From Pseudomonadota bacterium (GTDB taxonomy: Bacteria > Pseudomonadota > Alphaproteobacteria > Caulobacterales > Caulobacteraceae), in assembly GCA_023433655.1 (NCBI GenBank), contig JAEYUE010000021.1:1-26097 (forward strand): DNA of 26,097 nucleotides. The letters are read 5' to 3'. A program made the translations under genes and the position numbers. Below the pieces are notes generated by a model that made no database searches, had not been told where the DNA came from, and saw only the letters and a program-made list of their open reading frames with translations. Every line of letters starts with the position of its first letter. Positions within the stretch are counted from its first letter, which is position 1. Positions 8,948 to 17,004 of the stretch are shown piece by piece.

Positions 8948-9411
8948 CGGGCGGCGGCGTCCCTCAGGCGGTCCAGCGCCCCCTGCAGGATCCACGCGGC
9001 CGCGGTGCGGTCGACCACGCCGGACCGCCGCTTGCGGGTCAGGTCCAGCTCGTCGATCAGAAAGCGCTCCACCGCCGTGGTCGACAGCCGCTCGTCCTGG
9101 AACGCGACCGGGACTTCCCTCAGCCGCTGCAGGTTGCGCGCGAAGGCCCGGCACGACTGCGCCCGCGGACCCTCCGAGCCATCCATGTTCAGCGGCAGGC
9201 CGATGACCAGCCCCGAGGCCCGCCGCTCGTCCATCAGCCGCAGCACGGCCTCGGCGTCCTGGGTGAATTTCGTCTTGCGGATCAGCACCAGCGGGCTGGC
9301 GATCATCCGCGTCGCGTCAGACGCCGCGACCCCGATGGTCTTCTCGCCGAGGTCGAGCCCCAGCCACGGCGTGCCGGGCGGGGTCGAGGCGGCGAGGTCT
9401 TCCAGGGTCAT
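8944..9411 (-). CDS. ruvX: RuvX/YqgF-type Holliday junction resolvase-like nuclease
   Basis: A 155-residue RNase H-fold protein of the YqgF family, linked to Holliday junction processing and pre-16S rRNA maturation. Visible motifs are [17 protein letters not shown] with the metal ligand Asp20, [25 protein letters not shown] with the acidic Glu, and [11 protein letters not shown] with the final Asp. The frame is open for 77 codons upstream, but the start is placed at ATG 9411 because the extension would be Ala/Pro-rich and would overlap the divergent lipoprotein gene. AGGCGG 8 bases upstream is a good ribosome-binding site. It appears to head the seven-gene run. Confidence 0.92.
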   Translation of the reverse strand: MTLEDLAASTPPGTPWLGLDLGEKTIGVAASDATRMIASPLVLIRKTKFTQDAEAVLRLMDERRASGLVIGLPLNMDGSEGPRAQSCRAFARNLQRLREVPVAFQDERLSTTAVERFLIDELDLTRKRRSGVVDRTAAAWILQGALDRLRDAAAR

Positions 9412-9426
9412 TACAGTCACCGCCTG

Positions 9427-9455
9427 CCGGTAGGACTGGCGCGGGCCCGTGTCAA
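9427..9455 (-). promoter_or_regulatory. Possible promoter of the ruvX-topA run
   Basis: On the minus strand TTGACA (9455-9450) is followed after 17 bases by TACCGG (9432-9427). The -35 is perfect but the -10 is poor, and the predicted start would fall almost on the ribosome-binding site. It is the best candidate in the 82-base divergent gap between ruvX and the lipoprotein gene. Confidence 0.3.
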
Positions 9456-9493
9456 AGTGCAAAGCTGGCGCGATCGAAGAGGGAGGGTCGTCT

Positions 9494-10018
9494 ATGAAGC
9501 CGCTGCTGTTCCTCGCCGCCCTGGTCGGGCTGGCCGCCTGCGATGCCGGCGTCGAGAGCCGCAAGGAAGCCGTGCCGCCCGCCGAACAGCCGGCCCCGCT
9601 GGCCGCCGTCGCCCCGCTGGCCGCCGCCGGGCCCGCCGCCACGCTGCAGCCCGCGACGGACGCGTCGCTTCAGCAGGCCGCCGCCGTCGTGCGCCTGGAC
9701 GAACTGGCCGGGCAGGGGCCGCTGGCCGCCAAACTGTTCGGCACGGCGGGCGGCGACCCGGCCATGAACGGTCTCTACACCCACATCGCCTTCTTCCAGG
9801 GGCCCGCCGAGGGCTGGCGCGTCTTCCGCCTCGGCGACGTGCTGGACTACCGCATCCTGTCGCAGCGCGCGGGGCGCGTGGATCTGGAACTCGAGGAGAG
9901 CGTGATGGACGAGGGCTCCGGCCGCATCGCCAGCCGCACCCGCCGGGTCATCGTCGGCTGGCCGATCGCCGCCGACGGGGCCGCGCCGGCCGAGGTCACG
10001 GTCACCCCGGCGCAATAG
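9494..10018 (+). CDS. Lipoprotein of unknown function
   Basis: A 174-residue protein with a clear lipoprotein signal: MKPLLFLAALVGLAAC, lipobox LAAC, lipidated Cys16. Residue +2 is Asp, which in enterobacteria keeps lipoproteins in the inner membrane; whether that rule holds here is unknown. An Ala/Pro-rich linker (about 25-60) leads to a compact domain (about 65-165) containing FGTAGGDPAMNGLYTHIAFF and a beta-rich segment GDVLDYRILSQRAGRVDLELEE. I do not recognise the domain. The ATG at 9494 is preferred over an upstream in-frame start because of the signal peptide and a purine-rich GGGAGG 6-7 bases before it. It stands alone, divergent from ruvX and 84 bases before gatC. Confidence 0.8.
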   Translation: MKPLLFLAALVGLAACDAGVESRKEAVPPAEQPAPLAAVAPLAAAGPAATLQPATDASLQQAAAVVRLDELAGQGPLAAKLFGTAGGDPAMNGLYTHIAFFQGPAEGWRVFRLGDVLDYRILSQRAGRVDLELEESVMDEGSGRIASRTRRVIVGWPIAADGAAPAEVTVTPAQ

Positions 10019-10102
10019 CGTCGCCGGTGGCGTCTGAATCCTTGTGAATCCGGGGCCGGGCGGCTAATCCCGCCGCTTCTGGTTTGGCAATTGGAGGGCC
10101 GC

Positions 10103-10390
10103 ATGGCCATCGACGCCGCGACCGTGCGCCGGGTGGCGCACCTCGCCCGCATCAAGACCCCGGAAGACCGGCTTGAGCCGCTCGCCCAGGAGCTCAACGG
10201 CATCCTGAACTGGATCGAGCAGCTCAACGAGGTCGACGTCGACGGGATCGAGCCGATGACCTCCAACGTGCGTCAGCCGCTTCGCCTGCGCGATGACGTG
10301 GTCACCGACGGGAACAAGGTCGCCGACGTCCTCTCCAACGCCCCGAAGTCGGCCGACGGCTTCTTCGTCGTGCCCAAGGTGGTCGAATAA
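10103..10390 (+). CDS. gatC: Aspartyl/glutamyl-tRNA amidotransferase subunit C
   Basis: A 95-residue GatC, the small subunit that wraps around and stabilises GatA-GatB. Typical features are the N-terminal VRRVAHLARI, the helix ending ILNWIEQLNEVDVDGIEPM, and the C-terminal FFVVPKVVE. The ATG at 10103, with GGAGGG just upstream, gives the normal family length; a TTG four codons earlier would place that ribosome-binding site inside the gene. gatA follows 3 bases after the stop. Confidence 0.95.
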   Translation: MAIDAATVRRVAHLARIKTPEDRLEPLAQELNGILNWIEQLNEVDVDGIEPMTSNVRQPLRLRDDVVTDGNKVADVLSNAPKSADGFFVVPKVVE

Positions 10391-10393
10391 GCC

Positions 10394-11872
10394 ATGACCG
10401 ACCTGACCAGACTGACCCTCAAGGCCGCCATTGACGGCCTCAAGGCCCGCGACTTCTCCTCGGAAGAGATCACGAGGGCCTTCGTCTCGAACATCGACGC
10501 CGCCAATCCGCGCCTCAACGCCTACGTCGTCCAGACCACCGACAAGGCGCTCGAGATGGCCCGGGCCGCCGACGCCCGGCTGGCGAAGGGGGAGGGCGGC
10601 GCCCTCGAGGGCGCCCCGCTGGGGATCAAGGACCTGTTCTGCACCGACGGCGTTCAGACCACCGCCGGCTCCAACATGCTGCGCGGCTTCGTCCCGCCCT
10701 ATGAGTCCACCGTCACCGCCAACCTGTGGCGCGCCGGCGCGGTCATGCTCGGCAAGCTCAACATGGACGAGTTCGCCATGGGCTCGTCCAACGAGACCTC
10801 GGCCTTCGGTCCGGTGGTCAACCCGTGGAAGTCCTCGGCCTCGAATGCCGACCTGACCCCGGGCGGCAGTTCGGGCGGCTCCGCCTCGGCCGTCGCCGGC
10901 GACCTCTGCCTGGCCGCCACCGCCTCCGACACCGGCGGCTCGATCCGCCAGCCGGCCGCCTTCACCGGCACGGTCGGGGTCAAGCCCACCTACGGCCGCG
11001 CCAGCCGCTTCGGCATGGTCGCCTTCGCCAGTTCGCTCGACCAGGCCGGCCCGATCGCGAAGACCGTCGAGGACGCCGCCATCCTGCTGCGCTCGATGTG
11101 CTCCTTCGATCCGAAAGATTCGACCAGCCTCGACGTCGAGACGCCCGACTGGACGCAGTCGCTCGGCAAGGGCGTCAAGGGTCTGCGCATCGGCGTGCCT
11201 AAGGAATACGTCGTCGACGGCATGCCCACCGAAATCCAGGCGCTCTGGGACCAGGGCGTGCAGTGGCTTCGCGACGCCGGGGCCGAGATCGTCGAGATCA
11301 GCCTGCCGCACACGAAGTACGCCCTGCCGGCCTACTACATCATCGCCCCGGCCGAGGCCTCGTCCAACCTGGCCCGCTACGACGGCATGCGCTTCGGCCA
11401 CCGCGCCGACAAGGCCGCCAGCCTGACCGACCTCTACGAGACCAGCCGGGCCGAGGGCTTCGGCAAGGAGGTCCAGCGTCGCCTGACCATCGGCGCCTAC
11501 GTCCTCTCGGCCGGATTCTACGACGCGTATTACGTCCGGGCCCTGAAGGTCCGCCGCCGCATCGCCATGGATTTCGACGCGGTGTGGGACAGTGTCGACG
11601 CCATCCTGACGCCCTCGACCCCGTCCGCGGCCTTCGCGCTGGGCGACCGGCAGGTCGATCCGCTGCAGATGTATCTGAACGACATCTTCACCGTCACCGC
11701 CAACCTCGCCGGCCTGCCCGGCATCTCGGTCCCCGCCGGCCTCGACAAGGGCGGCCTGCCGCTCGGCCTGCAGGTCATCGGCAAGGCTCTCGATGAGGCG
11801 ACCGTCTTCCAGGTGGCCGACGTGCTGGAGCAGAGCGCCGGCTTCACGGCCCGGCCGGAGAAGTGGTGGTGA
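10394..11872 (+). CDS. gatA: Aspartyl/glutamyl-tRNA amidotransferase subunit A
   Basis: A 492-residue amidase-signature enzyme that hydrolyses glutamine and passes the ammonia to misacylated Asp-tRNA(Asn) or Glu-tRNA(Gln). The Ser-cisSer-Lys triad is visible as Lys79 (GAPLGIKD), Ser159 (TPGGSSGGS) and Ser183 ([11 protein letters not shown]). Length is normal for the family. It sits directly after gatC with a 3-base gap; its stop overlaps the start of a small membrane-protein gene that separates it from gatB. Confidence 0.97.
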   Translation: MTDLTRLTLKAAIDGLKARDFSSEEITRAFVSNIDAANPRLNAYVVQTTDKALEMARAADARLAKGEGGALEGAPLGIKDLFCTDGVQTTAGSNMLRGFVPPYESTVTANLWRAGAVMLGKLNMDEFAMGSSNETSAFGPVVNPWKSSASNADLTPGGSSGGSASAVAGDLCLAATASDTGGSIRQPAAFTGTVGVKPTYGRASRFGMVAFASSLDQAGPIAKTVEDAAILLRSMCSFDPKDSTSLDVETPDWTQSLGKGVKGLRIGVPKEYVVDGMPTEIQALWDQGVQWLRDAGAEIVEISLPHTKYALPAYYIIAPAEASSNLARYDGMRFGHRADKAASLTDLYETSRAEGFGKEVQRRLTIGAYVLSAGFYDAYYVRALKVRRRIAMDFDAVWDSVDAILTPSTPSAAFALGDRQVDPLQMYLNDIFTVTANLAGLPGISVPAGLDKGGLPLGLQVIGKALDEATVFQVADVLEQSAGFTARPEKWW

Positions 11873-12126
11873 GATTCGAGGAACGAGCAGCCCGAGTTTT
11901 GACTGGTGGCCTTATCAGCCTCGTCTTCGGATTCGCTACGTTCGTAGTCTTTGCTTTTGCTTTGTTGCTGGGACTCTATGGCGCGCCGTATGGCGGTGAT
12001 CCCGTTCCAGCCGCCGAGATTGCGGGAGTGGCAGCGTTCGGTGTGCTCTTGCTTCTCGGTTTCGTAGCGGGACTCTTCATTCTGGTCCCGGCATTCCGTT
12101 CAACTCCCTCTCCAGAAGAGGGCTAG
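11869..12126 (+). CDS. Small two-helix membrane protein of unknown function
   Basis: An 85-residue protein with two strong hydrophobic segments (about 13-37 and 50-72), a short glycine/proline-containing loop and a charged tail (SPEEG). I recognise no family. Three GTG codons occur in a row (11863, 11866, 11869); the last is chosen because GGAGAAG lies 5 bases before it and GTGA overlaps the gatA stop. Codon use differs visibly from the neighbours, with many T- or A-ending codons (gct, ttt, ttg, gtt, ctt) where the gat genes use C or G. It is placed between gatA and gatB, 9 bases before the gatB ATG, so it is probably co-transcribed with them. It could be a late insertion or a weakly constrained gene. 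Confidence 0.65.
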   Translation: MRFEERAARVLTGGLISLVFGFATFVVFAFALLLGLYGAPYGGDPVPAAEIAGVAAFGVLLLLGFVAGLFILVPAFRSTPSPEEG

Positions 12127-12135
12127 AAGACCAAC

Positions 12136-13641
12136 ATGACCGACACCGCCGCCACCCCGTCCAAACTCATCCAGGGCCGCACTGGCGCCTGGGAAATCGT
12201 CATGGGGCTGGAGATCCACGCCCAGGTGGCGTCGAGGGCCAAGCTGTTCTCCGGCGCCGCCGTCGGCTTCGGCGCGGGGCCGAACGAGCAGGTGTCGCTG
12301 GTCGACGCCGGCTTCCCCGGCATGCTGCCCGTGCTCAACAAATTCTGCGTCGAACAGGCCGTTCGCACCGGCCTGGGCCTGAACGCCAGGATCAATGCCT
12401 TCAGCCAGTTCGACCGCAAGAACTACTTCTACCCCGACCTGCCGACCGGTTATCAGATCAGCCAGCTGTTCCACCCGATCGTCGGCGAGGGGGTGATCGA
12501 GGTCGAGGCCGAGGACGGCTCCTTCTTCAACGTCGGCATCGAGCGCCTGCACCTCGAGCAGGACGCCGGCAAGCTGATCCACGACCTGTCGCCGAGCGAG
12601 TCCTACGTCGACCTCAATCGCGCCGGCACGGCGCTGATGGAGATCGTCTCCAAGCCCGACATCCGCTCGCCGGAAGAGGCGGTCGCCTACGTCAAGAAGA
12701 TCAGGACCATCCTGATCTATCTCGGCACCTGCGATGGCGACATGGAGAAGGGCAACCTGCGCGCCGACGTGAACGTCTCGGTCTGCCGCGAGGGCGGCTA
12801 CGAGAAGTTCAAGGCGACCGGCGACTTCAGCCATCTGGGCACGCGTTGCGAGATCAAGAACGTCAACTCGTTCCGCTTCATCAGCCAGGCCATCAACTAC
12901 GAGGCCCGCCGCCAGATCGAGATCCTCGAGGACGGCGGCAAGGTCGACCAGGAAACCCGCCTCTACGACCCGACCGCCGGCGAAACGCGCTCGATGCGCT
13001 CCAAGGAAGAGGCGATGGACTATCGCTACTTCCCTGATCCGGATCTGCTGCCGCTCGAGCTGGAGCAGGCCTGGATCGACGAGATCAAGGCCTCTCTGCC
13101 CGAACTGCCCGACGCCAAGCGCCGCCGCCTGATGGCCGACTACGGGCTGTCGCAATACGACGCCGTGGTGCTGATCTCCGAACAGGCCAAGGCCGACTAT
13201 TTCGAGGCCGCCGCCAAGGGGCGCGACGCCAAGCTGGTCGCCAACTGGGTCACCAATGAACTGTCGGCCCGCCTTGCCGCGAATGATCTGGATTTCGACC
13301 AGAGCCCGGTCCCGGCGGCCCACGTGGCCCAGCTGGTCGAGCTGATCGAGAACGGGACCATCTCGTCCAAGATCGCCAAGGAGGTCTTCGACCACGTCTG
13401 GAACGGAGAGGGTTCGCCGGCGGAGGTTGTCGAGAAGCGCGGCCTCAAGCAGGTCACCGACACCGGCGCCATCGAGAAGGCCGTCGACGAGATCATCGCC
13501 GCCAACCCCGACAAGGCCGCCGCCGTCGCCGAAAAGCCCCAGGCCATCGGCTGGTTCGTCGGCCAGGTCATGAAGGCCACCGGCGGCAAGGCCAATCCGG
13601 CCGCGGTCAACGACATCCTGAAGGCGAAGCTGGGCGTCTGA
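12136..13641 (+). CDS. gatB: Aspartyl/glutamyl-tRNA amidotransferase subunit B
   Basis: A 501-residue GatB, the kinase/transamidase subunit that binds the misacylated tRNA, phosphorylates its side chain and amidates it. Family motifs: [10 protein letters not shown] at the N-terminus, [14 protein letters not shown], the signature [40 protein letters not shown], and the C-terminal YqeY-like tail ending [16 protein letters not shown]. It completes the gatCAB set. The window also encodes AspRS, its likely partner for making Asn-tRNA(Asn). A strong hairpin follows. Confidence 0.97.
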   Translation: MTDTAATPSKLIQGRTGAWEIVMGLEIHAQVASRAKLFSGAAVGFGAGPNEQVSLVDAGFPGMLPVLNKFCVEQAVRTGLGLNARINAFSQFDRKNYFYPDLPTGYQISQLFHPIVGEGVIEVEAEDGSFFNVGIERLHLEQDAGKLIHDLSPSESYVDLNRAGTALMEIVSKPDIRSPEEAVAYVKKIRTILIYLGTCDGDMEKGNLRADVNVSVCREGGYEKFKATGDFSHLGTRCEIKNVNSFRFISQAINYEARRQIEILEDGGKVDQETRLYDPTAGETRSMRSKEEAMDYRYFPDPDLLPLELEQAWIDEIKASLPELPDAKRRRLMADYGLSQYDAVVLISEQAKADYFEAAAKGRDAKLVANWVTNELSARLAANDLDFDQSPVPAAHVAQLVELIENGTISSKIAKEVFDHVWNGEGSPAEVVEKRGLKQVTDTGAIEKAVDEIIAANPDKAAAVAEKPQAIGWFVGQVMKATGGKANPAAVNDILKAKLGV

Positions 13642-13648
13642 CCCGGCT

Positions 13649-13675
13649 CCTCCCCATCGCGCAGGGGCGGGGAGG
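13649..13675. repeat. Short inverted repeat downstream of gatB
   Basis: CCTCCCC (13649-13655) and GGGGAGG (13669-13675) form a perfect 7-base inverted repeat with a 13-base loop just after the gatB stop. C-rich/G-rich palindromes of this type are frequent between genes in caulobacters. No second copy was seen in this window, so whether it is a dispersed repeat is not shown here. Confidence 0.4.
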
Positions 13676-13713
13676 GATCAGAGGGGCCGGCCCGCCTGCG
13701 TCCCGACAGGCAA

Positions 13714-13745
13714 AAGGCCCGCTCCGGTCTCCCGGGGCGGGCCTT
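13714..13745. terminator. Bidirectional intrinsic terminator between gatB and the RcnB-like gene
   Basis: A 14-base-pair stem (one G-U pair) starting AAGGCCCGC and ending GCGGGCCTT, with a TCTC loop. Four A residues precede it on the plus strand, so a T run follows it when read on the minus strand, which suits the convergent RcnB-like gene ending at 13763. On the plus strand the tail is only CTCGTT. It lies between two converging transcripts. Confidence 0.75.
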
Positions 13746-13762
13746 CTCGTTCAGCTACGCCC

Positions 13763-14152
13763 TTAATCCATCAGCGACAGGATCACGCCGGTGGCGATGG
13801 CCGCCAGCACGATGTCGCCGGTGTCGGTGCGATAGTAGCCGTAGCCTCGCGGCGGCGGGGCCCAGCCGTAGCGGTGATAGTCGCGCACATACCAGCTGCG
13901 GCGGTAGTTGTAGGGGATCACGTGGCCGCGCGCCCAGCGGCGGTACTCGCGGCGCTGCTGGCGTTCCCAGCGGCGGTGATCGCGTTCCCAGCGGCGATGG
14001 TCGCGGCGGTCGTGGCGATCTGCGCGGCGCTCCCAGCGCTCGTAGCGGCCGTCCCTGTCGCGGTCGCGCCGCCAATCCTGCGCAGAGGCGGCCATCGGCG
14101 CGGCGAACGTCGCCACGGACAGGACGCCGATCATCAGGGGTTTCATCATCAT
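13763..14152 (-). CDS. RcnB-like secreted protein
   Basis: A 129-residue protein with a signal peptide (MMMKPLMIGVLSVATF..., predicted cleavage after ASA at about residue 23). A highly charged Arg/Asp/Trp/Glu stretch (about 26-75) repeats units such as RRWERDH and RRWERQQ. The C-terminal part (about 75-129, with IPYNYR, WYVRDYHRYGW, PPPRGYGYYR and a closing VLAAIATGVIL) fits the RcnB family, periplasmic proteins of which one member modulates Ni/Co efflux in E. coli. Most alphaproteobacterial members have no tested function. Three ATG codons occur in a row (14152, 14149, 14146), with AAGGAG 5, 8 or 11 bases before them. The frame is open further upstream, but that would bury the signal peptide. 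Confidence 0.75.
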   Translation of the reverse strand: MMMKPLMIGVLSVATFAAPMAASAQDWRRDRDRDGRYERWERRADRHDRRDHRRWERDHRRWERQQRREYRRWARGHVIPYNYRRSWYVRDYHRYGWAPPPRGYGYYRTDTGDIVLAAIATGVILSLMD

Positions 14153-14279
14153 CACGTCTCCTTCGTCTGGAGCCGCGGTCGCCATCCATCGGAGCCCGCG
14201 ACCTGAGACCCGACTGCATCGAAGGATGATCCGCACCGGCTGAACCGATGGTGAACGACTCGTTAAGGCGAGCGGGCCT

Positions 14280-14295
14280 GCGCCCGCCCGGGCGC
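14280..14295 (-). terminator. GC hairpin directly after hdaA
   Basis: GCGCCCG and CGGGCGC are a perfect 7-base inverted repeat with a 2-base centre, starting one base after the hdaA stop on the minus strand. There is no clear T run, so it may be a weak or factor-dependent terminator, or simply a stable 3' end. Confidence 0.35.
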
Positions 14296-14296
14296 G

Positions 14297-14980
14297 CTAG
14301 TCGAACAGTTCCCGGGTCGGGTCGCCGCCTTCGACCACCGCCCGCGCCAGCGTCCGGGTCACCGGGCGATGCAGGTCGTCCAGCCGCTCGACCACATCCG
14401 CCGCCGCCGCCGCCGAGCGATCGATGCGGCGCAGCAGATAGGGGATGACGTCCTTCGCGGGCCGGATGCCCCGCTCGGCGAACCGCGCCTCCAGCATGGC
14501 CGCGAGCACGGCGTCGTCGGGCGCCTCCACCGCGAGGGTGCGGATCGAATCGAGGCGCGAACGCAGGTCGGGCAGGGCGGTCTCCCAGACCGACGGGGGC
14601 TCGCGCGACACCAGCAGCAGCGCCCCGCCGGGCGCCTGGGCGAGGTTGATCAGGTGGAACAGGGTCTCGTCATCGATGTCGCGGGCCCGGTCCAGCAGCA
14701 CCGGCCGTCCCTCCAGCTCCAGCGGGTCGATCAGCGCGGCCTCGGCCCCGTGCAGGGCGACGGCGCCGACCCGCTCGGCCCAGATCTGGCCCAGCCGGCT
14801 CTTGCCCGAGCCTTCGGGGCCGCACAGCGCCATCACCCCGCCGATCAGGTCGGGCCAGTCCGACAGCGCCTCCCGGGCGGCCCGGTTGCAGCCCGAGACG
14901 ACGAACCCCTCCGCGCCCTCGGGCAGGTCGCGTTGCAGCGGCAGGCGCATCTGGTCGACGGGGGGAAGGCGCGCGGTCAT
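14297..14980 (-). CDS. hdaA: HdaA, DnaA-related regulator of replication initiation
   Basis: A 227-residue AAA+ protein related to DnaA domain III but without the DNA-binding domain. Near the N-terminus QMRLPL (10-15) matches the sliding-clamp-binding motif (QFKLPL-like in Caulobacter HdaA). Walker A is GPEGSGKS (54-61); the Walker B region VLLDRARDID (about 94-103) departs from the usual form. The C-terminal helical lid includes LLRRIDRSAAAAADVVERLD. Bound to the DNA polymerase clamp, Hda proteins stimulate ATP hydrolysis by DnaA and so prevent re-initiation. It is divergent from aspS and upstream of the RcnB-like gene. A consensus -10 element lies 8 bases before the ATG, suggesting a leaderless mRNA. 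Confidence 0.9.
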   Translation of the reverse strand: MTARLPPVDQMRLPLQRDLPEGAEGFVVSGCNRAAREALSDWPDLIGGVMALCGPEGSGKSRLGQIWAERVGAVALHGAEAALIDPLELEGRPVLLDRARDIDDETLFHLINLAQAPGGALLLVSREPPSVWETALPDLRSRLDSIRTLAVEAPDDAVLAAMLEARFAERGIRPAKDVIPYLLRRIDRSAAAAADVVERLDDLHRPVTRTLARAVVEGGDPTRELFD

Positions 14981-14988
14981 CGCCCGCC

Positions 14989-14996
14989 GTTATAGC
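14989..14996 (-). promoter_or_regulatory. Caulobacter-type -10 element of hdaA
   Basis: The minus-strand sequence GCTATAAC is an 8 of 8 match to the caulobacter housekeeping -10 consensus GCTANAWC. It ends 8 bases before the hdaA ATG, so transcription would start at or within a few bases of the start codon. No convincing TTGACG-like -35 is seen 10-14 bases upstream. Confidence 0.55.
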
Positions 14997-15109
14997 AGAC
15001 CCGGCGGCGGGTTCCTCCGGCCTCCGTGGACAACCCGTTTCGGCTGTGGACCGCCGGGCGGCGGGGGAGCGAGGACGAGGAGGGCGACGGGCCTCGCGGT
15101 CCGCAAACC

Positions 15110-15115
15110 TTGACT
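15110..15115 (+). promoter_or_regulatory. Possible -35 element for aspS
   Basis: TTGACT lies 75 bases upstream of the aspS ATG, in the 210-base hdaA-aspS gap. No strong -10 follows. The rest of this gap is GC-rich with no other recognisable feature apart from the hdaA -10 element. Confidence 0.25.
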
Positions 15116-15190
15116 TTCGCGGGCGATGATGCGCCCTTCCGGCCTCCCGATTTGAGGCCTCCCCGGCCTGCATCCCAAGACGAACCGACC

Positions 15191-16972
15191 ATGCACGCCT
15201 ACCGCTCCCACACCTGCGGCGCCCTCCGTTTGGCCGACGCCGGATCGAATGTCCGCCTGTCCGGCTGGGTGCACCGCAAGCGCGACCACGGCGGCCTGCT
15301 GTTCGTCGACCTGCGCGACCACTACGGCCTGACCCAGCTGGTGCTGCACCCCGAGACGCCGGGCTTCGAGGCCGTCGAGCGCCTGCGCGCCGAGAGCGTC
15401 ATCCGCATCGACGGCGAGGTCGTCGCCCGCGACGCCTCGGTCGTGAACCCCAACCTGCCCACCGGCGAGATCGAGATCCGCGTCGCGGCCGTCGAGGTCC
15501 TGTCCGAGGCCGCCGAACTGCCGCTGCCGGTCTTCGGCGAGCCGGACTACCCCGAGGAGATCCGCCTCAAGCACCGCTACCTCGACCTGCGCCGCGAGAC
15601 CCTCCACCGCAACATCGTGCTGCGCTCGAAGGTGATCCACTCGATCCGCCGCCGCATGGTCGAGCAGGGCTTCCTCGAGTACCAGACCCCGATCCTGACG
15701 GCCTCCTCGCCCGAGGGCGCCCGCGACTTCCTCGTCCCGTCCCGCCTGCATCCGGGCAAGTTCTACGCCCTGCCGCAGGCCCCGCAGCAGTTCAAACAGC
15801 TGCTGATGGTCTCCGGCTTCGACCGCTATTTCCAGATCGCCCCCTGCTTCCGCGACGAGGACCTGCGCGCCGACCGTTCGCTGGAGTTCTATCAGCTCGA
15901 CGTCGAGATGAGCTTCGTCACGCAAGAGGATGTTTTCGCTGCGATCGAGCCGGTCATGCATGGCGTGTTCGAGGAGTTCGCCGAGGGCAAGAAGGTCGAT
16001 CCCTATCCCTTCGTCCGCATCCCCTATCGCGAGGCCATCTCCCTGTTCGGCACCGACAAGCCGGACCTGCGCAACCCGATCGAGATGTCGGACGTCAGCG
16101 AGCATTTCCGCGACGGCGGCTTCGGCCTGTTCAACAAGATTCTCGCGGCCGATGCGAAGAACGCCGTCTGGGCCATCCCGGCCCCGACCGGCGGCTCGCG
16201 CGCCTTCTGCGACCGCATGAACTCCTGGGCCCAGGGCGAGGGCCAGCCGGGTCTCGGCTACATCTTCTGGTCCGAGGATCAGGGCGCCTGGGGCGGGCCG
16301 ATCGCCAAGAACCTCGGCGCCGAGGCGACCGACGCGCTGATGAAGTCCCTGGGCCTCGGCAAGGGCGACGCCGCCTTCTTCGCCGCCGGCGACCCGAAGG
16401 TCTTCTACAAATTCGCCGGAAACGCCCGCACCAAGCTGGGCCAGGACCTCAACCTGATCGCCGACGGCGAGTTCAAATTCTGCTGGATCGTCGACTTCCC
16501 GATGTTCGAATGGAACGAGGACGAGAAGCGCGTCGACTTCTCCCACAACCCCTTCTCCATGCCGCAGGGCGAGATGGAGGCGCTGGAGACGAAGGACCCG
16601 CTCGACGTGCTGGCCTACCAGTACGACATCGTCTGCAACGGCTATGAGCTGTGTTCGGGCGCGATCCGGAACCACAAGGCCGAGATCATGCTCAAGGCCT
16701 TCGACATCGCCGGCTACGACGCCTCGGTGGTCGAGGATCAGTTCGGCGGCATGCTCAACGCCTTCCGCTACGGCGCACCGCCGCACGGCGGCCTGGCCCC
16801 CGGCATCGACCGCATCGTCATGCTGCTGGCGGGCGAGACGGCCATCCGCGAGGTCATCGCCTTCCCGCTGAACCAGCAGGGCCAGGACCTGCTGATGGGC
16901 GCGCCGGCCGGCGTGCAGGAACGACAGCTGAAGGAACTGCACATCCGTCCGGCCCTGCCGCTGAAGGGCTGA
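15191..16972 (+). CDS. aspS: Aspartyl-tRNA synthetase, probably non-discriminating
   Basis: A 593-residue bacterial-type class IIb synthetase. The N-terminal OB-fold anticodon domain contains [20 protein letters not shown], motif 2 is near [11 protein letters not shown] (about 217-236), a bacterial GAD insertion domain follows, and motif 3 is [14 protein letters not shown] (533-546). His33 in RDHGG sits where non-discriminating enzymes have His and the E. coli enzyme has Leu. With gatCAB in the same window, it probably charges both tRNA(Asp) and tRNA(Asn). After ADR, motif 2 reads SLEFYQLD, where my recollection of alphaproteobacterial enzymes is SPGEFYQLD. The frame is open upstream of the ATG at 15191, but similarity begins at [10 protein letters not shown]. 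Confidence 0.96.
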   Translation: MHAYRSHTCGALRLADAGSNVRLSGWVHRKRDHGGLLFVDLRDHYGLTQLVLHPETPGFEAVERLRAESVIRIDGEVVARDASVVNPNLPTGEIEIRVAAVEVLSEAAELPLPVFGEPDYPEEIRLKHRYLDLRRETLHRNIVLRSKVIHSIRRRMVEQGFLEYQTPILTASSPEGARDFLVPSRLHPGKFYALPQAPQQFKQLLMVSGFDRYFQIAPCFRDEDLRADRSLEFYQLDVEMSFVTQEDVFAAIEPVMHGVFEEFAEGKKVDPYPFVRIPYREAISLFGTDKPDLRNPIEMSDVSEHFRDGGFGLFNKILAADAKNAVWAIPAPTGGSRAFCDRMNSWAQGEGQPGLGYIFWSEDQGAWGGPIAKNLGAEATDALMKSLGLGKGDAAFFAAGDPKVFYKFAGNARTKLGQDLNLIADGEFKFCWIVDFPMFEWNEDEKRVDFSHNPFSMPQGEMEALETKDPLDVLAYQYDIVCNGYELCSGAIRNHKAEIMLKAFDIAGYDASVVEDQFGGMLNAFRYGAPPHGGLAPGIDRIVMLLAGETAIREVIAFPLNQQGQDLLMGAPAGVQERQLKELHIRPALPLKG

Positions 16973-16979
16973 ACCCAAG

Positions 16980-17001
16980 AAGGCCCCGCGGGCGGGGCCT
17001 T
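16980..17001. terminator. Shared terminator hairpin between aspS and the pentapeptide gene
   Basis: AAGGCCCCGC and GCGGGGCCTT form a perfect 10-base inverted repeat around GG, 7 bases after the aspS stop and 3 bases beyond the stop of the convergent gene ending at 17005. Neither side has a long T run. By position it probably ends transcription from both sides. Confidence 0.65.
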
Positions 17002-17004
17002 CGA

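Noticed and set aside
8948..9154. Extended N-terminus of the AEC permease inside ruvX
   Set aside because: The extra residues are charged Arg/Gly/Pro text, while the family's hydrophobic N-terminus starts at MSGLLAG with an ATGA overlap.
14990..16978. 662-codon minus-strand frame opposite aspS, which might extend hdaA upstream
   Set aside because: The reverse strand has all AspRS motifs, and hdaA is complete with its own -10 element.
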